NCBI GenBank assembly: GCA_964615375.1
Contig: CAZTOW010000005.1
Coordinates: 62,001-126,000, forward strand
Direction of reading: 5' to 3'
Length of the DNA: 64,000 nucleotides
DNA from: CAZKWG01 sp964615375
GTDB lineage: Bacteria; Myxococcota_A; UBA796; CAZKWG01
Part shown: one piece after another, positions 25,792 through 35,895 of the stretch
How positions within the stretch are numbered: the first letter of the stretch is position 1
Layout of the letters: each line of letters begins with the position of its first letter
Translations under genes and position numbers: made by a program
Notes under the pieces: model-generated
The model's input: only the letters and a program-made list of their open reading frames with translations
The model's database searches: none
Told to the model about the DNA's origin: nothing

Positions 25792-26565
25792 GTGCCTGAG
25801 CTGCCCGAGGTCGAGGGCGCCGCCGCCCACCTCCGCCGATGGACGGCGGGGCGCGCCGTCGTGGCCTTCGAGGTCCTGGACCCGACGCTGCTGGTGGAGG
25901 ACGCGGGCGACGGCTCCGCGATCGGGGCCCGCCCCGTCGAGGTCGGGCGCCGCGCCAAGCACCTGCTCTTCGGGGCCGGCGCCGAGCGGTGGTGGCTGCA
26001 CCTGCGCATGACCGGAGAGCTCGTCCGCGGCGCGAGAGGGGGCCGAGCCCGCTGGGTCCTGGACGACGGGAGCTGGTTCTCGCTCCTGGATCCGCGACGC
26101 ATGGCCGAGCTGCGCCGGGTGCTGGCCGTGACGCTGCCCGCCCGCTTCGCCGCCCTCGGGCTGGGGCCGGAGCCCTGGCCCGAGGCGCGGGACGGGGCCT
26201 GGTGGGGCGAGCGCCTGGCCGGGGCGAAGGGCGCCTTGAAGCCCGTCCTGATGGATCAGTCCCGGGTCGCGGGGCTCGGCAACATCGCGGCGGCCGAGAT
26301 CTGCTGGGAGGCCGGGCTGTCCCCGCTGCGCCCCGCGGGAGCGCTCACGCCGGGTGAGCTCTCCCGCCTCGCGTCGTGCGCGCGGCGCTTCCTCGACGCT
26401 CAGGTCGAGGCCTGCTCCGCCGAGCCCGTGGTCTACGTGAACCGGGGCGGGCCCAACCCGTTCGCGGTCTACCAGCAGGATCGCTGCCCGCGCTGTCGGG
26501 GCCCGGTCGCGCGCCTCCCCCAGGGAGGGCGCACGACCTGGTGGTGCCCGAGCTGTCAGCGCTGA
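25792..26565 (+). CDS. mutM: formamidopyrimidine/endonuclease VIII-type DNA glycosylase
   Basis: A 257-aa DNA repair glycosylase/AP lyase of the Fpg/Nei family. After Met removal, Pro2 is the nucleophile and Glu3 assists (PELPEVE). RRAKHLLF carries the conserved Lys, and LRMTGEL and GLGNIAAAEICWEAG (helix-two-turn-helix) are in place. The C-terminal zinc finger is CPRC...CPSCQR, ending at the stop. It is slightly shorter than E. coli Fpg (about 270). FAVYQQ replaces the usual F.VYGR, so it may be a divergent Fpg or an Nei-like member rather than strict MutM. The start is GTG. Confidence 0.85.
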   Translation: MPELPEVEGAAAHLRRWTAGRAVVAFEVLDPTLLVEDAGDGSAIGARPVEVGRRAKHLLFGAGAERWWLHLRMTGELVRGARGGRARWVLDDGSWFSLLDPRRMAELRRVLAVTLPARFAALGLGPEPWPEARDGAWWGERLAGAKGALKPVLMDQSRVAGLGNIAAAEICWEAGLSPLRPAGALTPGELSRLASCARRFLDAQVEACSAEPVVYVNRGGPNPFAVYQQDRCPRCRGPVARLPQGGRTTWWCPSCQR

Positions 26566-26573
26566 GCGGCGGC

Positions 26574-28841
26574 CTACCAGCCGACCGCGCTCACCGTCGC
26601 CACCACCCCGGGGCTCCCGTCCTCCATGGCGCCGGGCGCGACCAGCACGCCCCAGGTCCCCGGGAGATCGACCGACGGGAGCCGGGGCCCCAGGCTGGCC
26701 CGCGGGCCGCGCTCGGGCATCAACCCCACCACCAGCCCGCCGCCGACAAGCCCCACCGTGCTGCCGACCACGGCCCCGCGGGCCACGGCGGCGCCGTCCG
26801 GGCTGGACAGGGCCAGGGCGAGCGCGCCGAGCGTGGCTCCGCTCACCCCCGCGAGCTGCGGGATCACCGTGCGGCGCGGGTTCAGGTTCAGCGTGGCCTC
26901 GGGCAGGGCCAGCCCGCCGAAGAGCAGGAAGGCGTCGCCCACGAGCATGCTGGAGAGGATCAGGTCGGCCTCGTCTCCCTCCAGCTCCAGGGCCACCGGG
27001 GTCAGGAGCCCGTACCAGACACCCCAGGCCGCGGCGGACCCAAGGAAGAGCATGTCCTCCGTCTTCGGCTCGGCGGGCACGGTGAGCCCGGTGAGGCCGA
27101 CGCCCACCAGGGCCGGGAAGCTCAGGCTCAGACCCGCGGCGCGCGTCTCGTCGATCGCGTCACGATCCACGAGCACCGCGCTCATCGCCGCCCCCTGGGC
27201 CGCCGCCAGCGGGACGCCGACGCCGAGCATGGCGAGATCCCCGCCGTGCATCTCCAGTGAGGGCGCCAGCAGGGTCCCCGCGGTGACGCCGCCCAGGCCC
27301 ATCGGGATCATCACGGCGGCGTTCACCTGATCATCATCGGAGCCCGCCAGCATGGGGAGCCCCGCGCCGAGCGCGTTGCCCAGCACGCCGCCCCAGCCGG
27401 CCAGCGCGGCGCGCCCAGGCGAGGGCTCCAGCAGGTGCGCCGCCGCCAGCCCCAGGGCGCCGCCGCCGTGGAAGCCGAGCCGGAAGTTCCCATCCGGCTC
27501 GCCCGTCCCCAGCGCCTCGGGCAGCCAGAGGCCCACCCAGCCGAGCTCCAGGGCCGAGACCGCGCCGAATCCGAGCTGCCCGGCGTCCGGGCTCCAGCCG
27601 CCCGAGACCAGGGCGCCTGTGCCCAGCCCCGCGGCCATGCCGCCCAGGCCCGCCCAGGATCGCGCCTTCACCGAGCGGATGAAGGTGTCGCACTGCACGT
27701 CGGCGTAGCTGTAGCCCAGCTCGTCCCAGAGGTAGTCGCAGCCCGTCCGCCGGCCGTTGGCCAGGTCGGCCACTCCGAGCCCCATCTGGAGCCCGAGGTA
27801 GCCCGCCAGATCCACCTCCAGCGGATCGGCCGGGTCCGGGTCCTGCCGCATCCAGACGTAGCCCGCCGCCGCGCCTCCGAGGGTCCCCGCCAGGCGGGCC
27901 CCCGCTGCCCCGTTCCGCCAGCGCCGCGTGGCCTCCTGCTCCGCCAGGGTGTCCTCGTACCAGGTGTAGTCGATGCGCCCGGTGCGCGGCCCCATCAGCG
28001 CGTTCGAGGCGTAGAGGGAGCCCACGAAGCCCCAGGAGGCCCCGCTGGTGTAGGCGAGCCCCTGACCCAGCGTGGACCGCTGCGTGGCGCCGTAGAGCGC
28101 GCCCGTCCCCACGCCGATGATCCCGCCCCCGATCCCGCCGATGACGGCGGCGCCCTCGTTCTGCCCCCAGGTCCCCACCGCGCTGAGCATGACCGCTCCG
28201 GCCAGCCCGTTGCCCGCGGACCCCACCAGCACGCCGAGGGTGCTCCCGACGTCGGCCGGTCTGCCGCGCTCCGCCAGCAGCGCGGGGTAGGCGCGCTCCA
28301 GCTCTTCGCGCGCGGCCCGGCGCAGCTCGTCGGGCAGCGCGGGGTCGCTCGACGCGGTCCAGAGGGCCTCTCCACCCTCGGGGGTCCCGATCTGACCGAT
28401 CGCCGTCACCGCCGCCAACCGGACCTCCTCCACGTAGGCGGGGTTGCGCAGGGCGCCGAGCGTCACCCGGAGGGCCTCCGGCCCGGGGATGGTGGCGAAG
28501 GCGGCGAGCGCCGCGCGCTGGATCACCGGGCTGCGCGCGTCCACCGCCGCCTCCAGGAGGTCCAGGGCCGCCGGGTCGCCGCTCTGGGCCAGCGCGCTCG
28601 CCGCGCTCCGCCGGTCAGCCTCCGCGGTGTCCGTCGAGAGCAGCCGGTCGGCCGCGTCCAGCAGGGCGCGGGCGTTGGAGGCCTGCAGCGCGCTCAGCGC
28701 GGAGGTGAGCTCAGGCGGCGGCGCGGGCGGCGCCGGCTCGGCTGGCAGAGGTGGCTCCGCCGCGGGGACGGGATCCACCGGGGGCGCGGGCTCCTGCGCG
28801 CGGGCGACGAGAGAGAGCAGAAGCAGGGCGGACGCGGTCAT
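26574..28841 (-). CDS. exported HEAT-repeat and glycine-rich membrane-associated protein
   Basis: A 755-aa protein. An N-terminal signal peptide (LLLLSLVARAQ) is followed by a Pro-rich linker. HEAT-like helices cover about 45-210 (SAASALAQSGDPAALDLLEAAVD, VRLAAVTAIGQIGTPEG). The rest is built of many Gly/Ala-rich segments (for example GGIGGGIIGVGTGALYG) that resemble glycine-zipper or short membrane hairpins in an outer-membrane or surface protein. Two Cys lie near residues 368 and 383. No family is named. It is convergent with the glycosylase gene eight bases away and the last gene of a leftward block of exported proteins. Confidence 0.7.
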   Translation of the reverse strand: MTASALLLLSLVARAQEPAPPVDPVPAAEPPLPAEPAPPAPPPELTSALSALQASNARALLDAADRLLSTDTAEADRRSAASALAQSGDPAALDLLEAAVDARSPVIQRAALAAFATIPGPEALRVTLGALRNPAYVEEVRLAAVTAIGQIGTPEGGEALWTASSDPALPDELRRAAREELERAYPALLAERGRPADVGSTLGVLVGSAGNGLAGAVMLSAVGTWGQNEGAAVIGGIGGGIIGVGTGALYGATQRSTLGQGLAYTSGASWGFVGSLYASNALMGPRTGRIDYTWYEDTLAEQEATRRWRNGAAGARLAGTLGGAAAGYVWMRQDPDPADPLEVDLAGYLGLQMGLGVADLANGRRTGCDYLWDELGYSYADVQCDTFIRSVKARSWAGLGGMAAGLGTGALVSGGWSPDAGQLGFGAVSALELGWVGLWLPEALGTGEPDGNFRLGFHGGGALGLAAAHLLEPSPGRAALAGWGGVLGNALGAGLPMLAGSDDDQVNAAVMIPMGLGGVTAGTLLAPSLEMHGGDLAMLGVGVPLAAAQGAAMSAVLVDRDAIDETRAAGLSLSFPALVGVGLTGLTVPAEPKTEDMLFLGSAAAWGVWYGLLTPVALELEGDEADLILSSMLVGDAFLLFGGLALPEATLNLNPRRTVIPQLAGVSGATLGALALALSSPDGAAVARGAVVGSTVGLVGGGLVVGLMPERGPRASLGPRLPSVDLPGTWGVLVAPGAMEDGSPGVVATVSAVGW

Positions 28842-28854
28842 GGGACCTCCGGAC

Positions 28855-28953
28855 TCAGGTGGCCTCCACGGCCTTCACCCCTGGTCTGTCGTCGCTGTAC
28901 AGGTACACCGGGGCCGCGCCGAGCAGGATGTCACCGGAGACCTCGTAGAGCAT
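28855..28953 (-). pseudogene. possible gene remnant or 32-codon peptide
   Basis: A short frame starting MLYEVSGDILLGAAP ahead of the HEAT-protein gene. Its first residues resemble the opening strand of macro-domain proteins (hydrophobic-x-x-G-D-I), after which the similarity stops. It may be a decayed macro-domain fragment, a leader peptide or chance. The remaining gap to 29064 shows no other feature. Confidence 0.25.
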
Positions 28954-29064
28954 GAATTCCCTCAGGTGTGTGGTATGACACATGACCTGTGGGGACCATG
29001 GCCCGATCTGCGGGTCCAGGGGCCCCTCACCCGGGGAATTTAGCAAGAACCGTGCCAGCGGGCC

Positions 29065-30216
29065 TCAGCCGCCCGTACAGACGTTCTCGGCGCAGGCGAA
29101 GCTGTAGCCGGCGCTGGCCTCGTAGCTCTGGCCGCCCGCCTCGCTGTAGTCGGCGGCGAAGATGTCCTGGGGGTCGTTGCCGTCGAAGTCGCAGTCGGTC
29201 CCGCTCACGTCCGACTCGTAGTAGACGAAGAGCCCGCCGCCGCGGACGGCGCTGTTGCCCTCGAAGCGCACGCGCTCGAGGGTGGTCGTCCCGTAGGCGT
29301 AGAGGCCGCCCCCGTCCCCACCGCCGTTCTGGTTCCCGCTGAAGGTGGTGTCGGACATGGTCAGCGTGCTGTTGTAGAGCCAGAGCCCGCCCGCGTACAT
29401 CGACGAGGTGTTGTCCTGGAAGGTCGCGTCCGAGATGGTGACGGCGCTGTAGAAGGCGGCCATGGCCCCGCCGTCCAGCCCCACGTTGTCCTGGAAGGTC
29501 GCGTCGCTCATGGTCAGCGTGGAGAACCACACCGTCAGCGCGCCGCCGTCGTCCTCGCTGAGGTTGTCCACGAAGCGGACCCCGGACAGGTCTACCTCAC
29601 AGTCCTCGGTGTAGAGCCCGGCGCCGTCGTTGGCGAAGTTGTTGGAGAAGATCACGTCGCTGACGGTCACGACGCCGAAGGAGGCGCAGTACAGCCCGCC
29701 GCCGCCCGAGTTGTGCTCCTCGTTCAGACCGGCCCCGCGATCCAGCGTGAGGTTGTGGACGCCCACGTTGACCTTGGGTCCGCTCACGTCCAGGATGGTC
29801 CCGACCTCGCCCGCGGAGAGCACCGTCTCCTCGGGGCTCGCGCCCAGGCCCTCGATCTCCACGTCCGCCCGGAGCAGCAGGCGGGCGAACCAGGTGCCCG
29901 GACAGACCAGCAGGCGCCCGGGGCTGTCGAGGGTGACGTACTCGCCGGTCAGCAGGGCCTCGCTGAGATCCTGCACAGAGCCGTCGAGGCCCTCGAAGGT
30001 CACCGTGCTCTCGGGGCAGAGGTCCACCTGACCGGTCTCGCCGGTCTCGCCGGTCTCGCCGGTGTGGCCCGTCTCTTCGGTGTTGGTGTCGCCGGTCTCC
30101 CCGGACTCCCCTGTCTCGGAGCAGCCGTCCTTGCAGACGTCGTCACCTCCGTCGCAGGCGGGGAGGAGGGGGAGGAGCAGGAGCGTGACGGTGAGGAGGG
30201 CGCGATCAGGCATCAC
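29065..30216 (-). CDS. lipoprotein with right-handed beta-helix domain
   Basis: A 383-aa exported lipoprotein. The signal ends LLPAC, followed by a Ser/Gly/Glu-Thr-rich linker (GETGDTNTEETGHTGETG). From about residue 85 on there are repeats such as NLTLDRGAG, VIFSNNFANDGAGLY, TFQDNVGLDGGAM and TFSGNQNGGGDGGGLY, the polymorphic-outer-membrane or pectin-lyase-like beta-helix pattern (T.F..N....GG.L). Cys pairs near the end may form a disulfide. It could bind carbohydrate or act as an adhesin; the substrate is unknown. The formal start GTG 30216 or ATG 30213 overlaps the stop of the preceding lipoprotein, so they are coupled. Confidence 0.8.
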   Translation of the reverse strand: MMPDRALLTVTLLLLPLLPACDGGDDVCKDGCSETGESGETGDTNTEETGHTGETGETGETGQVDLCPESTVTFEGLDGSVQDLSEALLTGEYVTLDSPGRLLVCPGTWFARLLLRADVEIEGLGASPEETVLSAGEVGTILDVSGPKVNVGVHNLTLDRGAGLNEEHNSGGGGLYCASFGVVTVSDVIFSNNFANDGAGLYTEDCEVDLSGVRFVDNLSEDDGGALTVWFSTLTMSDATFQDNVGLDGGAMAAFYSAVTISDATFQDNTSSMYAGGLWLYNSTLTMSDTTFSGNQNGGGDGGGLYAYGTTTLERVRFEGNSAVRGGGLFVYYESDVSGTDCDFDGNDPQDIFAADYSEAGGQSYEASAGYSFACAENVCTGG

Positions 30217-31768
30217 AGTCGGTCGCCATCAGGTAGTCGATGCGCACGGTGGCGCCGGGCTCGGGGTAGTGCTCGTCGTCGAAGACGATGGCCTGCTCGG
30301 CCTCATCATAGGTCCAGCCCTCCAGGTACAGCTCTCCGTCCACGTAGACCTCGATGCTCCAGGCGGCGGGCTCTCCGGTCAGCACGAAGGCCTCCGCCTC
30401 GCCGACGGCGTTGACGGCGATGTCCTCCAGGTAGGTCGTCCACTCGTCGGCGCAGAAGGAGTAGAGGGTGCCCCCCGTCTCCACGGTGGCGTTGTAGAGC
30501 AGCTCGGCCGGCTCCGCGCCCGTGCACCCGCGCGGGAAGTCGCCGGTGATCGCCGAGACCACGATGTCCTCGGGGTCCTCTTTGTAGGCCAGGTATCGGT
30601 TCACGTAGTAGGTGGCGTTGCCCGAGCTCTGCTCCACGTCGCTGTTGATCGCGACCATGGTGAGCCGCGACTCCTCCCAGATGTCGCCGTCGTCCAGGAG
30701 CCAGTCCCGGTTCGCCGGGATGGCCATGTCGAAGGTGGCCAGCAGGTAGTCGTTGTCGGCGATGCTCGCCTCGATCATGCCGTCGAAGGCCTCCAGGGCC
30801 TCGTCGGTGCTGAAGCTGTCGTCGATGTAGGGGATGTCCCCGTAGACCTCGCCGCTGGAGTTCTCGATGAAGGTGACCCGATACTGCACCCGCTCGTCGT
30901 TGAGGATGTCGAAGAAGGCCACGAGACCGTCCAAGAGGTACTCGCTCTGCGCGTAGAAATCGAGGGTGGCGACCTCGTTCATCGCGAACAGGACGGTGAT
31001 GGCGCGCTGCTCTCCTACCTCGTAGGTGATGCTGTTCTCCGCCTCGATGTTCCCCTCCCCGCGGATGGGGAGCTCGCGGACAGGGCTCTGCGGATCGTTC
31101 GAGGAGACCTGGAGCGCGTCCTCCACCACCAGGCTCTCCATGGGGGTGAAGGTGATCCGCAGGGCCTGGCTGGCCCCGGGCGTGAGGGTCCAGGGGAAGG
31201 CCGGGAGCTCCGCGTCTACGCCGCTCAGCGTGAAGCGCTCGCCCGTGGCCAGGGAGATCCCGTCTACGACCAGATCCTCCGTCCCCGCGTTGACCAGGTT
31301 GAAGTCCTTGGACTCGTCGCAGCCCACGTTGAGCACGCTGAACGTCACGTCGTCCACGTCGAAGCCGACCACCGGCCAGCTGGCCGTGCCCGTGACGGGG
31401 ATGCTGAGGTCGGCGTCGCCGCCCTCGGAGCCTCTGCCCAGGATGCTCAGGCTGGTGGAGAGCTCCTCGGGGGCCAGCGGGCTCCAGGTGACGTCGAGGT
31501 CCACCGAGCCGCCGGGCGGGATCTCCAGATCGCCGAGCGTGACCTCCACCTCGGTGGAGAGGGCCTCCGCTCCGAGCAGGGTCACGTCCTCGTCGCCCGT
31601 GTTCAGGAGGGAGATCGAGGTCGCGCTGGCCCCGCCGACCACGCCGAACTCCAGCATGCTCGGGTCGGAGGCGAGCAGGGACTCTCCCTGCTCGATCTCC
31701 TGCTGCTCAGGGATCCCGGTCTCTGGCGACTTCGAGCCAGCGCAAGCCACGAGAAGGATCAGCATCAT
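30206..31768 (-). CDS. lipoprotein with ASH/choice-of-anchor-like beta domains
   Basis: A 520-aa lipoprotein. The ATG at 31768 is chosen because a GGAGG site sits five bases before it; the lipobox is LILLVAC. Residues about 25-240 form two Ig-like beta sandwiches of the abnormal-spindle (ASH)/choice-of-anchor D type: LEFGVVGGASATSISLLNTG and VTFSVLNVGCDESKDFNLVN. The rest (about 250-500) resembles a von Willebrand A-like domain (ITVLFAMNEVATLDFYAQS, DNDYLLATFDMAIPANRDW), then a beta region with DYLMATDCDA at the end. This layout recurs in myxobacterial surface lipoproteins. The role is unknown; it may be surface anchoring or protein binding. Confidence 0.75.
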   Translation of the reverse strand: MMLILLVACAGSKSPETGIPEQQEIEQGESLLASDPSMLEFGVVGGASATSISLLNTGDEDVTLLGAEALSTEVEVTLGDLEIPPGGSVDLDVTWSPLAPEELSTSLSILGRGSEGGDADLSIPVTGTASWPVVGFDVDDVTFSVLNVGCDESKDFNLVNAGTEDLVVDGISLATGERFTLSGVDAELPAFPWTLTPGASQALRITFTPMESLVVEDALQVSSNDPQSPVRELPIRGEGNIEAENSITYEVGEQRAITVLFAMNEVATLDFYAQSEYLLDGLVAFFDILNDERVQYRVTFIENSSGEVYGDIPYIDDSFSTDEALEAFDGMIEASIADNDYLLATFDMAIPANRDWLLDDGDIWEESRLTMVAINSDVEQSSGNATYYVNRYLAYKEDPEDIVVSAITGDFPRGCTGAEPAELLYNATVETGGTLYSFCADEWTTYLEDIAVNAVGEAEAFVLTGEPAAWSIEVYVDGELYLEGWTYDEAEQAIVFDDEHYPEPGATVRIDYLMATDCDA

Positions 31769-31842
31769 CACCACCTCCACAGGGACCACCCACCCACTTC
31801 ACTACTCTGCACAGGGTCGCGGGCGACGTCCATGACCGTCGC

Positions 31843-32814
31843 TTACTCGCAGATCTGCATCTCCTCGTTGCACTCCAGACCCTCGGGGCACTCGGCGTCC
31901 GACAGGCACGGGGTGTAGCCGATGACGTCCACGTTGACGGAGCGGGGCGCGCCCACGATCAGATCCATGCAGCCCGAGCCGGCGGCCCCGCTGTCCGCGG
32001 TCCGGCGCTCGAGGGTGCCCATGGGGAAGCCGGAGACGCCCTCGTCGAGGAGGGCCGAGATCATCGTCCCGGGCACGGTGCCCTCACCGTCGTCGTCGAA
32101 GGTGCAGCGGAGCGTGCTGGGGGTCACGCCGTGCTGGTGGATCATGATCTCCACCACGATCTCGGAGCGCACCACGGAGATCGTGGGGGCCGGCCAGGTG
32201 ATGGGGAGGTCCACGGCGTCCTCCACGTTCCACTGGGCGTCGCTCACGTCGACGGCCTCCACGCCCACGCCGTAGAGGTCCAGCGGCCCGTACACGCCCT
32301 CGGGCATGGAGAGGTGGATGAGCTCGCCGCCGCTCATGGCCGGGAAGGGGAGCGTGGTGTCGTAGTAGGTGTTGCCGGGGAAGACCGGCTCCATCACCGA
32401 GTCCTGGACCAGCCCGCTGAGCGTGACGACGCCCAGGTCCTGGTTCGAGGGGTAGGGCAGGCACTCACCCTCGAAGTCGCAGACCTCTCCCGCGTCGCAG
32501 CTCGGGTCGCAGAAGGGGTTGTTGCGCCGCAGGATGACACAGTCCCCCTCGGCGCCGAGCTGCTCGAGCACGCTGGCCGGGACGACCCCGTCGGCGACGC
32601 TGCCGGACACGTCGGTGCTGTCCTCGGAGGCGGAGACCACGAAGCCTCCCTGGTCGGTCTCCATCGGGCAGGACCCGGCGAGCGGGACCGTGGCCGGATC
32701 GAGATCGGGCTCGGCGGACTCCTGGGGGGTGGCGCTCTCCTGCGGTTCCTTGTCGTCCCCGTGGCAGGCGCAGAGAGAGAGGGCGAGCAGGGCGGCGTGA
32801 CGAAGCGGCGACAT
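31843..32814 (-). CDS. exported lipoprotein, unknown family
   Basis: A 323-aa lipoprotein with lipobox LSLCAC and an acidic linker (PQESATPQESAEPDLD). It has an EGF-like Cys stretch (CDPSCDAGEVCDFEGEC) near residue 105, beta-rich middle regions, and a C-terminal Cys motif (CLSDAECPEGLECNEEMQIC) of the kind seen in Dickkopf/N-terminal Cys-rich repeats of myxobacterial proteins. No enzyme motif is seen. It is the first gene of a leftward block of secreted genes and divergent from the lipoprotein at 32991. Confidence 0.75.
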   Translation of the reverse strand: MSPLRHAALLALSLCACHGDDKEPQESATPQESAEPDLDPATVPLAGSCPMETDQGGFVVSASEDSTDVSGSVADGVVPASVLEQLGAEGDCVILRRNNPFCDPSCDAGEVCDFEGECLPYPSNQDLGVVTLSGLVQDSVMEPVFPGNTYYDTTLPFPAMSGGELIHLSMPEGVYGPLDLYGVGVEAVDVSDAQWNVEDAVDLPITWPAPTISVVRSEIVVEIMIHQHGVTPSTLRCTFDDDGEGTVPGTMISALLDEGVSGFPMGTLERRTADSGAAGSGCMDLIVGAPRSVNVDVIGYTPCLSDAECPEGLECNEEMQICE

Positions 32815-32990
32815 TCCAGCGTCCAGTCAGTGGAGACATGGTAGCCGGACCTCACTCCGCACGCGCGACAAAGTATGGTCAGGTCTGGCGTGACCCCTCG
32901 GAGAGCTCGACCCTGGCGCGCTCCTCGGCGTGCGGCGCGCGGCCCCGGTCACCCTCATGATAAGGTGCGTCATAACTCGGAGGGATCGCG

Positions 32991-33812
<822 letters not shown>

Positions 33813-33870
33813 GCGCGGCGGGAGGGCCGGGGCGCTGGCCAGCAGCGCGCCGCGCCGCTACATCCTGTCG

Positions 33871-35895
33871 ATGAGCGCGCTCACCCTCCTCTGCCTCGCC
33901 GGGCTCGCCCGCGCGCAGGACGCCGACCCGAGCCCGCCTCCCGAGGACGCGGAGGAGGCGGGCGAGGTCATGGTGGTGACGGGGACCAAGACCCCGCACC
34001 GCCTCTCTGACGCCACCGTGGCCACCGAGGTCGTCACCCGCGAGGAGATCGAGGCCTCGGGCGCCCGGGACGCCGCGGACGTGCTGCGCATGCATGCTGG
34101 CATCGACGTGGCGGGCTCCTTCCGGGGGGCCGCGGCGGAGCTGCGCGGGCTCGACCCCAAGTACGTCCTGGTGATCGTGGACGGGGTGCGGGTGGCGGGC
34201 AAGAGCGACGGCGCGGTGGACCTGAGCCGGTTCTCGGCCGAGGACATCGAGCAGATCGAGATCGTGAAGGGGCCGGCGTCGGCGCTCTACGGGGCGGACG
34301 CCCTGGGCGGCGTCATCCACATCCGCACCCGGCGCGCCCGGGAGCCGGTGGAGGCGAGCCTGCGCGTCCGCGGCGGCTCGCGGGCGCTGAGCGCGAGCCC
34401 GGCGGTGGAGGAGGTGCCCACCGACGGCCTCTTCCCGGTGGGCCTCCCCGCGCTGGACGCCACGGATCTGGAGGCGCGGCTCGGGCTGCGCGGGGACCGG
34501 CTCTCCACCCGCGCCGCGCTGGGGAGCCGGGCGAGCTCGGCCTATGACCTGGACCCCTCCGACGAGGACACCTCGGGCAGCGCCTGGCGTGAGCTCAGCG
34601 CCAGCGACCGCTCGGAGCTGCGGCTGGGGGACGTGGGGAGCGTGGCCCTGGACGTGGGCTACCGCCAGCGCGAGACGCGGGGCATCGACCCCGGCGCGGG
34701 CGGGGCGGTCTATGACCTGACCAACCTGACCGAGGACTTCCGCGCGGGCCTGGCCCCGGATCTGCTCCTGGGGGCGGACACGCGGCTCGTGCTCGGTGGG
34801 CAGTACGCGCTCTACCGGGACCAGTTCCTCCAGGATCAGCGCCTGTCGGACGAGCTCGATCTGTACACCGACGCTCGGGATCACCTGGGCGAGCTGAACG
34901 TCCAGGCCATCCGGGTCTGGGGTGACCGCCACACCAGCACCGCGGGCGTGGACGGGCTCCTGGAGCGCCTCCAGTCCGACCGGATCTCGGTGGAGGACGC
35001 CGCGCGCGAGCGCGGGGCGATCTACGCCCAGCACGAGTGGACCCTGCTCCGGGACCAGGGGGTGAGCCGGCTGGTGCTGCTCCCTGGGCTGCGCTGGGAC
35101 CTGGACACGCAGTTCGGGCAGGCCCTCTCCCCCAAGCTGGCGCTGCGCCTGGATCCGGTGGCCCCGCTGATCCTGCGGGCCAGCTACGGCTGGGGCTACC
35201 GGGCGCCGGACTTCAAGGAGCTCTACCTGTACTTCGAGAACCCGACGGCGGGCTATCTGGTGGAGGGCAACCCCGAGCTCCGGCCCGAGCACTCCCGGAG
35301 CCTGGACCTCAGCGTGACCTGGGAGCCCTCGCGGAGCGCGCGGGTGGGGCTCGCGGCCTTCCGCAACGACGTCGAGGATCTCATCGAGCCGACGCTGGTG
35401 GCCGACGACCCGGACGAGACGGACGGGATCAGCCCCTACCGCATGGAGAACGTGGCCAGCGCGGTGACGCAGGGCCTGGAGCTGAGCGCCTCGGCGCGGG
35501 CGCGGGAGCGGCTGACCCTGGACGCGGGCTACACCTTCCTGGACACCCGGAACAACGATCTCGACCTGCCCCTGGAGGGGCGGCCCGCGCACCGGGTCAC
35601 GCTGGAGCTCATGAGCCCGGCGCTCCCGCTCGGGCTCGAGGGGACCCTGCGCGGGGCGGCCTGCAGCCGGCAGCCCTACTACGCCGATGACGACGGGGAC
35701 GGGGAGATCGAGCTGGCCTGGGTGGACGGCTTCGTGGACCTCGGCGCGCGGCTGGCGAGGCCCCTGGGCGAGGTCTGGACCCTCTCGCTCGGCGCGGACA
35801 ACCTGATCGACGCGGGCGACGCGACCTACAACCGGCTGCCCCCGCGGATGGTCTGGCTCGCCGTAGACGCCGACTGGCCCGGCAAGGAGGACTGA
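33871..35895 (+). CDS. TonB-dependent outer-membrane receptor, likely haem (HmuR-like)
   Basis: A 674-aa outer-membrane receptor. Signal peptide about 1-16 (LTLLCLAGLARAQ). A plug domain (about 45-160) contains VLRMHAGIDV, VLVIVDGVRVAG, IEQIEIVKGPASALYGADALGGVIHI, the canonical TonB plug motifs. The rest is a 22-strand barrel with YRAPDFKELYLYFENP and GNPELRPEHSRSLDLS, the TonB-receptor barrel signature. The haem inference rests on the coupled HmuY-like lipoprotein; vitamin B12 or siderophore is possible. The C-terminus lacks the usual final Phe or Trp. The TGATG overlap with the downstream gene shows translational coupling. Confidence 0.9.
   Translation: MSALTLLCLAGLARAQDADPSPPPEDAEEAGEVMVVTGTKTPHRLSDATVATEVVTREEIEASGARDAADVLRMHAGIDVAGSFRGAAAELRGLDPKYVLVIVDGVRVAGKSDGAVDLSRFSAEDIEQIEIVKGPASALYGADALGGVIHIRTRRAREPVEASLRVRGGSRALSASPAVEEVPTDGLFPVGLPALDATDLEARLGLRGDRLSTRAALGSRASSAYDLDPSDEDTSGSAWRELSASDRSELRLGDVGSVALDVGYRQRETRGIDPGAGGAVYDLTNLTEDFRAGLAPDLLLGADTRLVLGGQYALYRDQFLQDQRLSDELDLYTDARDHLGELNVQAIRVWGDRHTSTAGVDGLLERLQSDRISVEDAARERGAIYAQHEWTLLRDQGVSRLVLLPGLRWDLDTQFGQALSPKLALRLDPVAPLILRASYGWGYRAPDFKELYLYFENPTAGYLVEGNPELRPEHSRSLDLSVTWEPSRSARVGLAAFRNDVEDLIEPTLVADDPDETDGISPYRMENVASAVTQGLELSASARARERLTLDAGYTFLDTRNNDLDLPLEGRPAHRVTLELMSPALPLGLEGTLRGAACSRQPYYADDDGDGEIELAWVDGFVDLGARLARPLGEVWTLSLGADNLIDAGDATYNRLPPRMVWLAVDADWPGKED

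Noticed and set aside
24865..26001. Long frames across the 43-bp repeats in several directions
   Set aside because: The 43-base period keeps all frames open; products are only reiterated RSWAPPPRRRV-type peptides.
28855..29046. 63-aa frame as a regular gene
   Set aside because: The upstream part is not protein-like; only the short MLYEVSGDILL segment is worth recording.
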